A stretch of 64,000 nt of DNA from DASWIP01 sp036397635 (GCA_036397635.1 DASWIP010000062.1:5111-69110), one strand, 5' to 3'; shown: positions 23,947 to 32,591, counted from the first letter of the stretch. Translations and numbers: made by a program. Notes: generated by a model not told the origin, from the letters alone.

Positions 23947-26048
23947 AGGAAGTATTCGAAGTCCTGCTCGGTGCGCTCGCGGTGGCGCACGTGGAGGATG
24001 TGTGCCGGCACGACCTGCGGGTTCAGCTCGACGTAGTTGTGCGGGCCGTGCCAGGTGTAGTGCGCGTCGGTGATCAGGTCGTGCACCTGGAACGGCTTGC
24101 CGGGCTCGACGCCGAGCGCGCCCAGGTCCAGCGCCGTCCATCCGGCTTGCGGAGCGTGGTGATCCAGGTTCACCACGCACAGGATCACATCGGTCCCATC
24201 CGGCGACGATTTCGAATACGCGAGCAGCGCGTCGTTGTCGGTGCCGTGGAAGCGGAGGGTGTGGTCGCGCTGTAGTGCGGGATGCTCGCGGCGGATCCGG
24301 TTGACCCGGGCGATCAGCGCGCGCAGGCTCTCCGCCCGGTCTAGGTCCCAATGGCGGAGCTGGTACTTCTCCGAATCGAGGTACTCCTCGGTGCCGGCGC
24401 TAACCGGCTCGTGCTCCATCAGCTCGAATGCCGGCCCGTAGATGCCGTAGCTCGCGCCGAGCGTCGCGGCCAGCAGGAACCGTTCCATGAACGCGCCTCG
24501 GCCGCCCTCCTGCAGCTCGTCGGTCAGGATGTCCGGCGTGTTCGGCCACAGGTTCGGCCGCATGAACTGGCCGAGCAGCGTGTGGTTCAACGCGGCGAAG
24601 TACTCCTGCAGCTCCCAGCGATGTCGCCGCCAGGTGAAGTAGGTGTAGGACTGGCCGAAGCCGACTTTGGCGAGATGCTCCATCAGGCGCGGCCGCGTGA
24701 ACGCCTCGGACAGGAAGATCACGTCCGGGTCGGTGGCCTTGATGTCGTTGATGCACCATTCCCAGAACGCGAACGGCTTGGTGTGCGGGTTGTCCACGCG
24801 GAAGATGCGCACGCCCCGGTCCATCCAGAACCGGAACACATCGCGCACCGCCTCCCACAGTTCGCGCCAGTTCGGCGTCTCGAAGTCGATCGGGTAGATG
24901 TCCTGGTACTTCTTCGGCGGGTTCTCGGCGTAGGCGATCGTGCCGTCGGCGCGATGGCGGAACCATTCTGGATGCTCTGCGACCCAGGGATGATCCGGCG
25001 TGCACTGGAGCGCCACGTCCAGCGCCAGATCCAGACCGTGCTGGCGCGTGGCTGCGACCAGACGGTCGAAGTCATCGAACGTGCCGAGGTCGGGGTGGAT
25101 CGCAGTGTGCCCACCTTCGGGCGCGCCGATCGCCCAGGGGCTACCGACGTCCTCCGGGTTGGATGTCTCGGTATTGTTCGGGCCCTTGCGGAACTGCCGG
25201 CCGATCGGGTGGATCGGCGCCAGGTACAGCACGTCGAAGCCCATCTCGGCGACGTAGGGTAAGCGCGCGATCACGTCATCGAACGTGCCGTGCCGCCCCG
25301 GCTCGGCCGAGGTTGAGCGCGGGAACAGCTCGTACCAGGCGCCGTAGCGCGCGCGCTCGGGATCCACCACGATCTCCAGGTCGCGGCCGTATGGCACCGC
25401 GAACGGTCGGTCGTCGTGGCGGCGCATCAGATCGGCGAGCTGCTCGTCCGCGACCGCGCGCACCGCGACACCGTCGGTCTGCGCCTCCAGCACCTCGCCC
25501 CACAGCCGCAACACGTCGGCGTCCTCGCCGGTCGCTCGCTTGGAGGTGTCGATCACCAGCGCCGCCCCGTCGAGCAGGTCCACGTTGACATCCTGGTGCG
25601 CCTCGAGCTTCTTCTCGAGCTTCTCGCGCCACGACGCGAACCGATCGATCCACGCGAGCAGCGTGTACCGATGCCGCCCCAACCCGCCGACGCGGAACGT
25701 CCCCCGCCACCGGTCGTTGCCCAGCGATTCCATATGGATCTCGTCCCAAGCGGCGTCGTGCTCATGGCGATGCCGGATCACCACGGCGAGCATCTCGTGG
25801 CCGTCCGAGAAGACGTCGGCCTCGACCGCGACCTCTTCGCCCTCGACGCGCTTGATCGGGAAGCGGCCGCCGTCGACCTCGGGGTAGACGCCTTCGATCA
25901 CGACGCGAGCGCGTCCCTCGGCCGGCATCGATCCGGCCTTGCCCGACGTCACACGGCGACCGCGGGTCGCCCGCGGCGGCGGCCGCTCAGGCGTCCGCTC
26001 CGCGTGGGGTCCCCGCGCGGCGCGTCCCGGCCCGTTGGCTCGTCCCAT
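23943..26048 (-). CDS. glgE: GlgE alpha-1,4-glucan:maltose-1-phosphate maltosyltransferase
   Basis: 701 residues counted from the ATG at 26048; GTG at 25952 or ATG at 25928 (MPAEGRARVVIEGVYP) are also possible, and the first 30 residues are low-complexity Arg/Pro. The GH13_3 barrel carries the nucleophile Asp419 in FRVDNPHTKPF and the acid Glu in FLSEAFTRPR about 29 residues later. It extends linear alpha-1,4-glucan with maltosyl units from maltose-1-phosphate. Followed with overlap by treS-mak, which makes its substrate, so the whole GlgE pathway is encoded in one run. Confidence 0.95.
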
Positions 26049-26102
26049 CAGCTTTGGTTATCCCCATCATAGGTCAGCGGATACATCTCCTGGTCTTAGA
26101 CT

Positions 26103-26747
26103 TCAGCGAGCGAGCGCGCGCCGAGCGTCCCCGATCGTTATCGGCGCGTTCAGGGCCTCGCTGCAGACCCCAGCCAGGCGCGCCCCGGCCCCCTTCGATC
26201 CGGCGATCACGCGCACGCGCTCGGCGGGGATGGCGAGCTGCTCGATCACGACGGCGCGCGCGGCGGACGAGCGGACGACCACGCGCGCGGATCCGGACGC
26301 GAGCCAGCGCTCGGTCTCCTCGATCAGGACGTCACCGCGTCCCCAGCGCCGGCGCCGGCGCGCGATCCGCCTCGGCTCGAGCAGCGCGACCAGCGGCGTC
26401 TCGAACGATCGCCGCAACCCGACGGCCGCGGTCGCGACCGGCCAGCCCATGCCGACCAGCAGATCCGCCGGCTGCGCGAGCAGCGACGAGATCCCGCGCT
26501 CGAACAGCACCATGCCGTCCTGCAGCGAGCGCGACACCTGATCCCAGTCCGGGATCATCGGCGGCGGGTCGGGCACGCGCTCGACGCGCACGCCCTCGAT
26601 CGTCTCGTCCAGCGGTTCACCCGCGCGCGCGCACGCGAGCAGCCTGACCTCATGCCCGTGCGACGCGAGGCCGCGCGCGGCGTTCAGCGCGCGCGCGGGC
26701 GCGCCGGGATCGGGACCGGCGTGACGGGCGAGCAGCAGCAGACGCAT
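26103..26747 (-). CDS. glycosyltransferase family 4-like N-terminal domain protein (truncated)
   Basis: 214 residues from the ATG at 26747 (MRLLLLARHAGPDPGAPARA), the usual first strand and loop of GT4 enzymes. RVERVPDPPP, a central DLLVGMGWPVATA and RVVVRSSAARAVVIEQLAIP match the acceptor-binding N-terminal Rossmann domain. The frame ends about 35 residues after the domain linker, so the nucleotide-sugar-binding C-terminal domain (normally another 170 residues with an E-x7-E motif) is missing. It lies just upstream of glgE. It may be the remnant of a GlgM/GlgA-type synthase, or an unrelated domain-only protein; no frameshifted continuation was seen. Confidence 0.6.
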   Translation of the reverse strand: MRLLLLARHAGPDPGAPARALNAARGLASHGHEVRLLACARAGEPLDETIEGVRVERVPDPPPMIPDWDQVSRSLQDGMVLFERGISSLLAQPADLLVGMGWPVATAAVGLRRSFETPLVALLEPRRIARRRRRWGRGDVLIEETERWLASGSARVVVRSSAARAVVIEQLAIPAERVRVIAGSKGAGARLAGVCSEALNAPITIGDARRALAR

Positions 26748-26874
26748 AGACACCCGATGCTGCCACGCCCGAGCAGCGATACGCCACTCCCCACGCGGCT
26801 GCCAGTAGATGGGTCGCCTGCAGATCCCGTACAAGAACCTCAAGGGCTCCCACTGACCACGGTTGAGTGGCGAT

Positions 26875-27732
26875 TCAGTGGTGGTGCTCGACCGGGAGGT
26901 GCTGGTCGACGGGCGAGGCGCCGATCACCGCGCGCGGCCGGCGCGACAGCAGCGTGGCGATCACGAACGCGGCCGCGGCGACCAGCACGATCGTGCCACC
27001 GGGTTGCAGGTCGCCCTGCGCGCGCGCGAGCGTCAGCCCAACCACGACCGACCCCACTCCGACCGCGGAGGCCCCGAGGATCGTCGCGCGGAACGATCGG
27101 GCGAGCACCTGGCTGGCGCCGACCGGCAGGACCATCAGCGCCGCGACCAGCAACACGCCGACGACGCGCATCGCGACCACGATCGTCAACGCCACCAGTA
27201 TCGCGAGCAGCGCGTTGAGGCGGTCCACCGGCAACCCGGCGACGCGCGCGGATTCCTCGTCGACCACGATCGCGAACAACGCCGGGCCGGTGACCGCGAT
27301 CGCGACGACGATCACCACGCCGAGGCCGGCGATCAGCCAGACCTCCGAGGGCGCGACGGTGAACACAGAGCCGAACAGATAGCCGATGAAGGACGCGTCG
27401 AGCGAGCGGGCGAGTTGCGCGATCACCGCCGCGGCGGCGATGCCTGCGTAGAAGACCAGCGCGAGCGCGAGGTCGCCGGCGACACCGCGGCGCTGCATCA
27501 TCTGGATGCCGAGCGCGGCAAGCACCGCGATCACCAGCGCGGTCCAGATCGGCCAGACGCCGGCGAGCAACCCCGCCGCTACGCCGGCAAGCGCCACGTG
27601 GCCGATCCCGTCGCCCATCAGCGACAGCCGCTTCTGCACCAGGAACGTGCCGATCATCGGCGCGACCGCACCCACGACGACGCCGGAGTACAGCGCGAGC
27701 TGCATGTACCCGCGGTCGAAGGGCCAGGGCAT
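26875..27732 (-). CDS. znuB: zinc/manganese ABC transporter permease
   Basis: 285 residues, about eight membrane segments, ABC-3 family. The GDGIGHVALAGVAAGLL segment (about 36-52) is the conserved early motif, and later VDEESARVAGLPVDRLN is the cytoplasmic loop that contacts the ATPase. It ends with a His-rich tail (DQHLPVEHHH), often seen in zinc transporters and possibly metal-binding. The ATG overlaps the znuC stop (TGATG). Membrane pore of the second zinc importer. Confidence 0.92.
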   Translation of the reverse strand: MPWPFDRGYMQLALYSGVVVGAVAPMIGTFLVQKRLSLMGDGIGHVALAGVAAGLLAGVWPIWTALVIAVLAALGIQMMQRRGVAGDLALALVFYAGIAAAAVIAQLARSLDASFIGYLFGSVFTVAPSEVWLIAGLGVVIVVAIAVTGPALFAIVVDEESARVAGLPVDRLNALLAILVALTIVVAMRVVGVLLVAALMVLPVGASQVLARSFRATILGASAVGVGSVVVGLTLARAQGDLQPGGTIVLVAAAAFVIATLLSRRPRAVIGASPVDQHLPVEHHH

Positions 27733-28481
27733 CAGCGCAGCGCCTCCAGCCAGAACGGCAGGTCGTCTGGGTGCACGCCGAGGCTGACGCCGCGCTCGCG
27801 CAGCTCCGCCGGCGTCCCGTCGAACATCACCCGTCCCTTCAGCACGATCACGCGATCCAGCTCGTCGGCGACCGCGCTCAGCTCGTGCGAGACCAACAGG
27901 ACCGCCGCGCCGTGGTCCCGCACCGCGCGCACGAGCACCTCGCGGAACTGACGCTGCGACTCAGCGTCCACGCCGGCGACCGGCTCGTCCAGGATCAGCA
28001 CGTCCGGCTCGCCGGCGAGCGCCTTGGCGATCAGCACGCGCTGCTGCTGTCCGCCCGACAGCTCGCGCACACGCCGGGCTGCCATGTCGGTCAATCCGAC
28101 CGAGGCGATCGCCTCGTTGACCGCCGTCCGGTCGCGCGCGCCGCCGCGACGCCACCACCCGCGCCGCGGGAGCCGGCCGGCGCCGACCACCTCGCGAACC
28201 GTCGCCGGCAGATCCGGCTGCATGCGCGCGCGCTGCGGCACGTAGCCGACACGCCAGCGCTGCTGGGCTTGCGCCGGATGCTGCCCGAGCAGCTCGGCCT
28301 CCCCCTCCGTCGCCTGCAGCGTCCCGAGGAGCACGCGCAGCAACGTGGACTTGCCGGAGCCGTTCGGGCCGACCAGCGCGACGAACTCGCCGGCGTGAAC
28401 CTCGAACGACACGTCGGTCAGGACCAGCCCGTTGCCGTACGTGAACGACAGATGGCGCGCGGCGAGCAGCGCGTCGGTCAC
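27732..28481 (-). CDS. znuC: zinc/manganese ABC transporter ATPase
   Basis: 249 residues. Walker A GPNGSGKST, signature LSGGQQQRV and Walker B LILDEPVAGVD are all present. The start is the GTG at 28481 (VTDALLAARHLSFTYG); the frame is open further upstream only as antisense/other-frame sequence of znuA. The start lies in the left copy of a 24-base duplication described separately, so it overlaps the stop of a nine-codon minicistron rather than the znuA stop itself. Confidence 0.93.
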   Translation of the reverse strand: MTDALLAARHLSFTYGNGLVLTDVSFEVHAGEFVALVGPNGSGKSTLLRVLLGTLQATEGEAELLGQHPAQAQQRWRVGYVPQRARMQPDLPATVREVVGAGRLPRRGWWRRGGARDRTAVNEAIASVGLTDMAARRVRELSGGQQQRVLIAKALAGEPDVLILDEPVAGVDAESQRQFREVLVRAVRDHGAAVLLVSHELSAVADELDRVIVLKGRVMFDGTPAELRERGVSLGVHPDDLPFWLEALR

Positions 28482-28524
28482 GCCTCGCACCCCAGCGCGG
28501 CGGTCACGCCTCGCACCCCAGCGC
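28475..28524. repeat. 24-base tandem duplication of the znuA/znuC junction
   Basis: Two perfect 24-base copies (28475-28498 and 28501-28524) separated by GG. Each contains the end of the znuA frame with a GTGA stop/start overlap. In the right copy TGA is the znuA stop; in the left copy GTG is the znuC start. Confidence 0.95.
28478..28507 (-). other. nine-codon minicistron linking znuA to znuC
   Basis: GTG ACC GCC GCG CTG GGG TGC GAG GCG TGA: the GTG overlaps the znuA stop and the TGA overlaps the znuC GTG. It re-encodes the znuA C-terminus ALGCEA. It follows directly from the 26-base period of the duplication. Whether it is translated is not known; a peptide function is unlikely, but ribosome hand-over from znuA to znuC would be kept. 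Confidence 0.6.
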
Positions 28525-29364
28525 CTCGGCGAGCTTGCGCAGGTTCTCGCGCATGATTGAGTCGTAGCCGCCGGCGGCGCGCTGCTGGTCGTCCGGGTTC
28601 TCGATCGGATCGAGCACCTGCACCTCGACACCGGCCTCGCGCGCGAGTGTCTCGGCGACCCGGCGCGGCACCAGCTCCTCGGCGAAGACGACCGTGATGC
28701 CCTCGGCGCGCACGATGTCGCGCAGTTCCTCCAGGCGCGCGGCGGTCGGCTCGTTCTCGGGCGAGATCCCGGCGATCGAATGCTGGGTCAGCCCGTAGCG
28801 GGACGCGAGCAGCCCGAACGCGTCGTGCGAGGTGACGAAGGTCTTGCGCTCGCACTGCAGCAGCGCGGCGGCGTACGCCTCGTTCAACTCGTCCAGATCG
28901 GCGGTCACGACCGCGAGCGCGTCCATGTATGCCTGCTCGTTCGGCGGGTCGATCTCGGCGAGGCGGCGCGCGATCAGGTCGGCGACGTGGCGCATGAGCA
29001 CGGGATCCAGCCAGATGTGCGGATCCTCACCCGCGCGCGTCGCCTCGAGCAGGTCGAGCGAAGTCTCGGCCGGGACGGCATCGGCGACGGCAGGCTGGAA
29101 CACGGCGCCGAGGTGCAGCACCAGATCGGCCCCTTCGATGGTCGCGATATCGTTGGAGGTCAGCTCGACATCGTGCGGCTCCACGCCCGGCGGGACGAGT
29201 TCGCTCACCTGCACGTGGTCACCGCCGATCTGCCGCGCGATCTCGGCCAGCGGGTAGATGCCGGCCACGACCTCGACTCCCCGGCCGGGCTGCTGCGCAT
29301 CGCTTCCGCCGCAGGCCCCGAGCAGCGCCGCCAGCCCAACCCCCATCGCCACGATCCTTGTCAT
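28504..29364 (-). CDS. znuA: zinc-binding lipoprotein of ABC importer
   Basis: 286 residues with lipobox LGAC (Cys18). Metal ligands expected for ZnuA are His64 (VEPHDVE), His116 (EDPHIWLD), His180 (TSHDAFG) and Asp252 (VLDPIE). It lacks the long His/Asp loop of some ZnuA proteins. ATG start behind a G-rich ribosome site. First gene of znuA-znuC-znuB; a Zur-like box lies 22 bases upstream. Zinc is favoured over manganese from the three-His set and the neighbouring Fur-family gene. Confidence 0.92.
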   Translation of the reverse strand: MTRIVAMGVGLAALLGACGGSDAQQPGRGVEVVAGIYPLAEIARQIGGDHVQVSELVPPGVEPHDVELTSNDIATIEGADLVLHLGAVFQPAVADAVPAETSLDLLEATRAGEDPHIWLDPVLMRHVADLIARRLAEIDPPNEQAYMDALAVVTADLDELNEAYAAALLQCERKTFVTSHDAFGLLASRYGLTQHSIAGISPENEPTAARLEELRDIVRAEGITVVFAEELVPRRVAETLAREAGVEVQVLDPIENPDDQQRAAGGYDSIMRENLRKLAEALGCEA

Positions 29365-29385
29365 CCTCGTCCCCGCCCCTAGTAA

Positions 29386-29400
29386 TAAGAATCATCCTCA
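29386..29400 (-). promoter_or_regulatory. Zur/Fur-like box upstream of znuA
   Basis: On the minus strand TGAGGATGATTCTTA, agreeing at 11 of 15 positions with an actinobacterial Zur palindrome (TGAAAATGATTTTCA, from memory). The same core RTGATTCTYATT recurs upstream of the Fur-family gene at 31122-31136. Confidence 0.65.
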
Positions 29401-29447
29401 ATACTACCCCCGGCTGCTCCGGCCGACAAAACGAGGCCGAGGGGGGG

Positions 29448-29480
29448 GCATGGATCGTAAGTCTGACTTACAATCCATGC
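29448..29480. promoter_or_regulatory. 33-base palindrome abutting the DUF4143 ATPase start
   Basis: Arms GCATGGATCGTAAGTC and GACTTACAATCCATGC pair with one mismatch around a central T. The second arm ends two bases before the ATG of the ATPase gene, leaving no room for a ribosome site; a GGAGG occurs just inside the gene. Likely an autoregulatory operator or RNA hairpin. Confidence 0.6.
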
Positions 29481-29481
29481 C

Positions 29482-30648
29482 ATGGCCATCCGGAGGAACC
29501 TCGCTCCGACCCTGAAGGAGCTCGCGCGGAGCTACCCCGTCGTCACCGTCACCGGCCCTCGGCAATCGGGTAAGACCACACTCGCGCGCATGTCGTTCAG
29601 GCACCACGCCTACGTCTCCCTGGAACCACTGGACACGAGAAGCTATGCGAGGGAAGACCCTCGCGGTTTCCTCGCCGAGTACAAGAGCGGCGCCGTGATC
29701 GACGAGGTCCAGAACGCGCCCGAGATCCTTTCGTACCTGCAACAAGTAGTGGACGAAGATCCAACACCCGGCCGCTGGATCCTCACGGGCTCACAGCACT
29801 TCGGCTTGCTGCAGTCCGTGACACAGTCCTTGGCCGGGCGAACCGGCGTGCTCCATCTCCTGCCGCTCAGCTTCGATGAGGTCCGCCGCTTCGACGATCC
29901 ACCGACGGATCTCCTGACGACGCTGTGGATTGGTGGCTATCCGCGCATCCACGACCAGCGGCTCAACGCCGCCAGGTGGCTGACCGACTACGTCACCACG
30001 TACGTGCAGCGGGATGTTCGGCAGATACTCAACGTCGGTGACCTCGAGGCGTTTACAACATTCGTGCGGTTGTCCGCCGGTCGGACCGCGACGGAACTCA
30101 ACCTGTCGGCACTCGGCTCTGACGCCGGAGTGAGCCACAACACGGCGCGAGCGTGGCTGTCGGCTCTGGAAGCCAGCTTCATCTTCTTCCGTGTTCCGCC
30201 CTGGCGACGGAGTCATCGGAAACAGTTGATCAAAGCGCCCAAGATCCACTTCTTCGACTCCGGCCTGGTTTGCTCCCTGCTCGGCATCACCCAGCCCGAG
30301 CAGCTACGCCACCATCCACTGCGCGGTCAGGTCTTCGAGTCGTGGGTCGCCTCTGAGGTCCACAAGCATCGGACCCATCGCGGCTATCCACCCGCCCTCT
30401 CTCACTACCGAGACTCGAAGGGGCTCGAGGTGGATCTAGTGCTGGAAGGCGCCCAGGGACTCAGCGCGATCGAAGCGAAGTCGGGCTCAACACTCGCGAC
30501 CGACGCCACGACACCGTTGCAACGCTTCGCATCCGCTGCGTCTGATCCCATCACCGGTTTCGTCGTTCACGGGGGCGAGGAACGGCGGCGGATCCACGGC
30601 GTCGATGCCCTGCCGTGGAGTCAGATCCAGCGACAAGATTGGCGTTGA
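29482..30648 (+). CDS. AAA ATPase with DUF4143 domain
   Basis: 388 residues. Walker A GPRQSGKTT (25-33) and Walker B AVIDEVQNAPE (71-81) are followed by an arginine-bearing sensor region (ILTGSQHFGLLQSVTQSLAGR) and a C-terminal DUF4143/nuclease-like part with the HFFDSGLVCSLLG and LEVDLVLEG segments. These genes are widespread, often horizontally moved, and of unknown function. It reads opposite to its neighbours, sitting between znuA and the fur-family gene. GCGCGC runs, frequent around it, are scarce inside it, which agrees with acquisition. The ATG at 29482 lacks a ribosome site; leaderless or internal initiation is possible. Confidence 0.85.
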   Translation: MAIRRNLAPTLKELARSYPVVTVTGPRQSGKTTLARMSFRHHAYVSLEPLDTRSYAREDPRGFLAEYKSGAVIDEVQNAPEILSYLQQVVDEDPTPGRWILTGSQHFGLLQSVTQSLAGRTGVLHLLPLSFDEVRRFDDPPTDLLTTLWIGGYPRIHDQRLNAARWLTDYVTTYVQRDVRQILNVGDLEAFTTFVRLSAGRTATELNLSALGSDAGVSHNTARAWLSALEASFIFFRVPPWRRSHRKQLIKAPKIHFFDSGLVCSLLGITQPEQLRHHPLRGQVFESWVASEVHKHRTHRGYPPALSHYRDSKGLEVDLVLEGAQGLSAIEAKSGSTLATDATTPLQRFASAASDPITGFVVHGGEERRRIHGVDALPWSQIQRQDWR

Positions 30649-30664
30649 CCACGGCGAGGCCGGC

Positions 30665-31099
30665 TCAGGCGCAGTCTCGGCAGAGGCCGACCATGTCGAG
30701 GCGGTGGCTGCGCACCGAGAAGCCGGCGCGCGCGGCGATCCGGCCGAGCGCGGCCTCGGCCGAGCGCTCCAGTTGCGGGGTCGCGGTGAAGTCCTCGACC
30801 TTCCCGCAGCTCGAGCAGATCAGGTGGTGATGGTGCTCGGTCAGGTCCTCGACCAGCTCGTAGCGCGCGAACTCGTCGCTGGTGATCACGCGATGCACGA
30901 CCTGCGCCTGCTCGAGCAGCGCGAGGTTCCGGTACACCGACGACATCGCCAGATCCTCACCCGCCTCGAGCAGTTCGGGGATGGTCAGGGGGTGGGGCGC
31001 GCCGGCCAGCGCCTCCACCAAGGCACGCCGGTTCCGCGTGTAGCGCTGGCCGGCGCGCCGCAAGCGCGACGCGACGACATCGTGGAACTCGCTCGCCAT
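30665..31099 (-). CDS. zur: Fur-family metalloregulator (likely Zur)
   Basis: 144 residues. The winged helix (about 10-80, AMSSVYRNLALLEQAQVVHRV) is followed by EHHHHLICSSCGKVEDF with the structural and sensory His/Cys residues, and the C-terminal pair CRDC completes a Cys4 zinc site. With zinc bound it would repress znuACB. Named Zur because of the shared box with the znu operon, not from residue-level proof; Fur or Mur cannot be excluded. A box overlaps the region 22 bases upstream of its ATG, suggesting autoregulation. Confidence 0.82.
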   Translation of the reverse strand: MASEFHDVVASRLRRAGQRYTRNRRALVEALAGAPHPLTIPELLEAGEDLAMSSVYRNLALLEQAQVVHRVITSDEFARYELVEDLTEHHHHLICSSCGKVEDFTATPQLERSAEAALGRIAARAGFSVRSHRLDMVGLCRDCA

Positions 31100-31121
31100 A
31101 CCCGCAGAGCCTACCAGGGAA

Positions 31122-31136
31122 TGAGAATCACTGAGA
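31122..31136 (-). promoter_or_regulatory. Zur/Fur-like box upstream of the regulator gene
   Basis: Minus strand TCTCAGTGATTCTCA, 10 of 15 positions as in the consensus quoted for the znuA box and sharing GTGATTCTCATT with it. It overlaps the last codons of arsC. Confidence 0.6.
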
Positions 31137-31538
31137 ACGCACGAGCTGCTCGAGCAGCTGTTCCACCCGCGCGCGCACCTGGTCGCGGATCTCGCGCACG
31201 CGCTCGGGCGGCTGACCCTTGGGGTCCGGTAAGCCCCAGTCCTCGGTGTTCGCGTACAGGATCGCCGGACATGCGCCCGAGTCCACCGCGCATCCCATCG
31301 TGATCACCCGCTGCGCCGATCGCACCAGATCATCGTCGAGCAGCGCGCCGCGGTGCCCCGAGACGTCGATCCCCGCCTCGCGCATGACCTCGACGACCTC
31401 GGGATGAGGAGACGCTTGCGGTTCCGTCCCGGCGCTCAGCGCCTCGACGCCTCCATCGGAGAGCGCATTGAAGAAAGCCTCGGCCATCACGCTGCGCCCC
31501 CCGTTGTGGACGCAGACGAACAGCACTCTGGTGGTCAT
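31128..31538 (-). CDS. arsC: arsenate reductase / low-molecular-weight phosphatase family
   Basis: 136 residues. The phosphatase P-loop CVHNGGRS (Cys9 to Arg15, C-x5-R) lies at the N-terminus and the acid Asp in LPDPKG near residue 107, as in thioredoxin-coupled ArsC. Additional cysteines (Cys82 and Cys89 region, GCAVDSGACP) could form the intramolecular disulfide relay. It reduces arsenate to arsenite. The ATG overlaps the LOG-gene stop (ATGA), placing it at the end of the phosphate operon. No arsenite pump or ArsR is next to it. Confidence 0.88.
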   Translation of the reverse strand: MTTRVLFVCVHNGGRSVMAEAFFNALSDGGVEALSAGTEPQASPHPEVVEVMREAGIDVSGHRGALLDDDLVRSAQRVITMGCAVDSGACPAILYANTEDWGLPDPKGQPPERVREIRDQVRARVEQLLEQLVRSQ

Positions 31539-32590
31539 GCGATTTCATTGAGCCGGTCGATGAGCCGACGCAGCCGCCCGGTGCGCGCGCGGTCGAACTG
31601 CAAGGCAACGCGGGCGAGCTCGGGGACGTCGTTGTCGCGGATCTCCGCCGGCGACGGTTCCACGATCGTCAGCGGCTGCAACAGGATGTCGGCGAACTCT
31701 TCGTTCAGCGCTGCGACGGTCGCCTCATCGGGGCCTTTGCGCAGACGAAACACCAGGCTGTCGCCGACGTACCGCTCCGAATGGTAGTTCCGGTAGAAGG
31801 TCGTGATCTCTCGCACGGCCTCGTCGATGTCGTCGGTGACCAGGAACAGCGAGAAGTCGCTCTCGTCGACGAAACCGCGAGCGAGCGACTGCTCGCGCAG
31901 GAACCTCTCGAAGCTTCGCCAGTAGTCTCCGCCGGGCGCGTCCAGCATCACGATCGGATGGATATCGCTCTTGCCCGTCTGCATCAGCGTGAGCAGCTCG
32001 TAGGTCTCGTCCATGGTCCCGAACCCGCCGGGCAACAGAACGAAGGCGTCGGATTCCTTGATGAACATGAGCTTGCGGGTGAAGAAGTACTTGAAGTTGA
32101 TCAGCTTCGGGTCGTCGGCGATCACCGGGTTGGGTTTCGCTTCGAACGGCAGCAGGATGTTGACGCCGATCGAGTGCTCGGTCGTCGCGCCCTCGTGACC
32201 GGCCTCCATGACGCCGGGGCCGGCGCCGGTGACGACCATCCACCCGTGTCTGACGATCGCCTCTGCGAAGGCGCGCGCGGTCTCGTACTCGGGATGACCT
32301 TTCGGCGTGCGCGCCGACCCGAACATGGTCACCTTGTGAACGTCGCGATACGCGGCGAACACGTTGAAAGCGTGGCGCATCTCTTTCAGGGCCGTGTTCG
32401 CGATCTTGCGGTCGAGCCGCGACACGTCCTCGCGCGCGAGCTGGAACAGCGTGGTCAGCGTCTCGAGGACGATCCGCTGGTCGGCAGGTTCGAGGTGCGA
32501 GACGAACTCCAACAACTGGACGTCCAGCTCGGGGTCGCCGGTTGGATGCAACGCTCGCCGGCGCGGCCGGTTGCCCTGGTCGGGTGACAC
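31535..32590 (-). CDS. LOG-family (TIGR00730) Rossmann-fold protein
   Basis: 351 residues. The family motif appears as PGGFGTMDE (canonical PGGxGTxxE), preceded by VVTGAGPGVMEAGHEGA. LOG proteins hydrolyse nucleoside 5'-monophosphates to base and ribose-5-phosphate (cytokinin activation in plants, nucleotide salvage or regulation in bacteria). This member is longer than the usual 180-250 residues: about 85 extra at the N-terminus and 65 at the C-terminus, as in the larger pyrimidine/purine nucleosidase-type group. GTG start one base after the phoU stop, so it belongs to the pst-phoU run. Confidence 0.85.
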   Translation of the reverse strand: MSPDQGNRPRRRALHPTGDPELDVQLLEFVSHLEPADQRIVLETLTTLFQLAREDVSRLDRKIANTALKEMRHAFNVFAAYRDVHKVTMFGSARTPKGHPEYETARAFAEAIVRHGWMVVTGAGPGVMEAGHEGATTEHSIGVNILLPFEAKPNPVIADDPKLINFKYFFTRKLMFIKESDAFVLLPGGFGTMDETYELLTLMQTGKSDIHPIVMLDAPGGDYWRSFERFLREQSLARGFVDESDFSLFLVTDDIDEAVREITTFYRNYHSERYVGDSLVFRLRKGPDEATVAALNEEFADILLQPLTIVEPSPAEIRDNDVPELARVALQFDRARTGRLRRLIDRLNEIA

Positions 32591-32591
32591 G

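Noticed and set aside
23947..24351. N-terminal extension of the TreS-Mak frame
   Set aside because: It lies inside glgE in another frame and is Arg/Pro-rich; the GTG overlapping the glgE stop fits better.
26748..26874. Short gene between the GT4 fragment and znuB
   Set aside because: The available frames have no ribosome site and no recognisable features; left as a 127-base gap.
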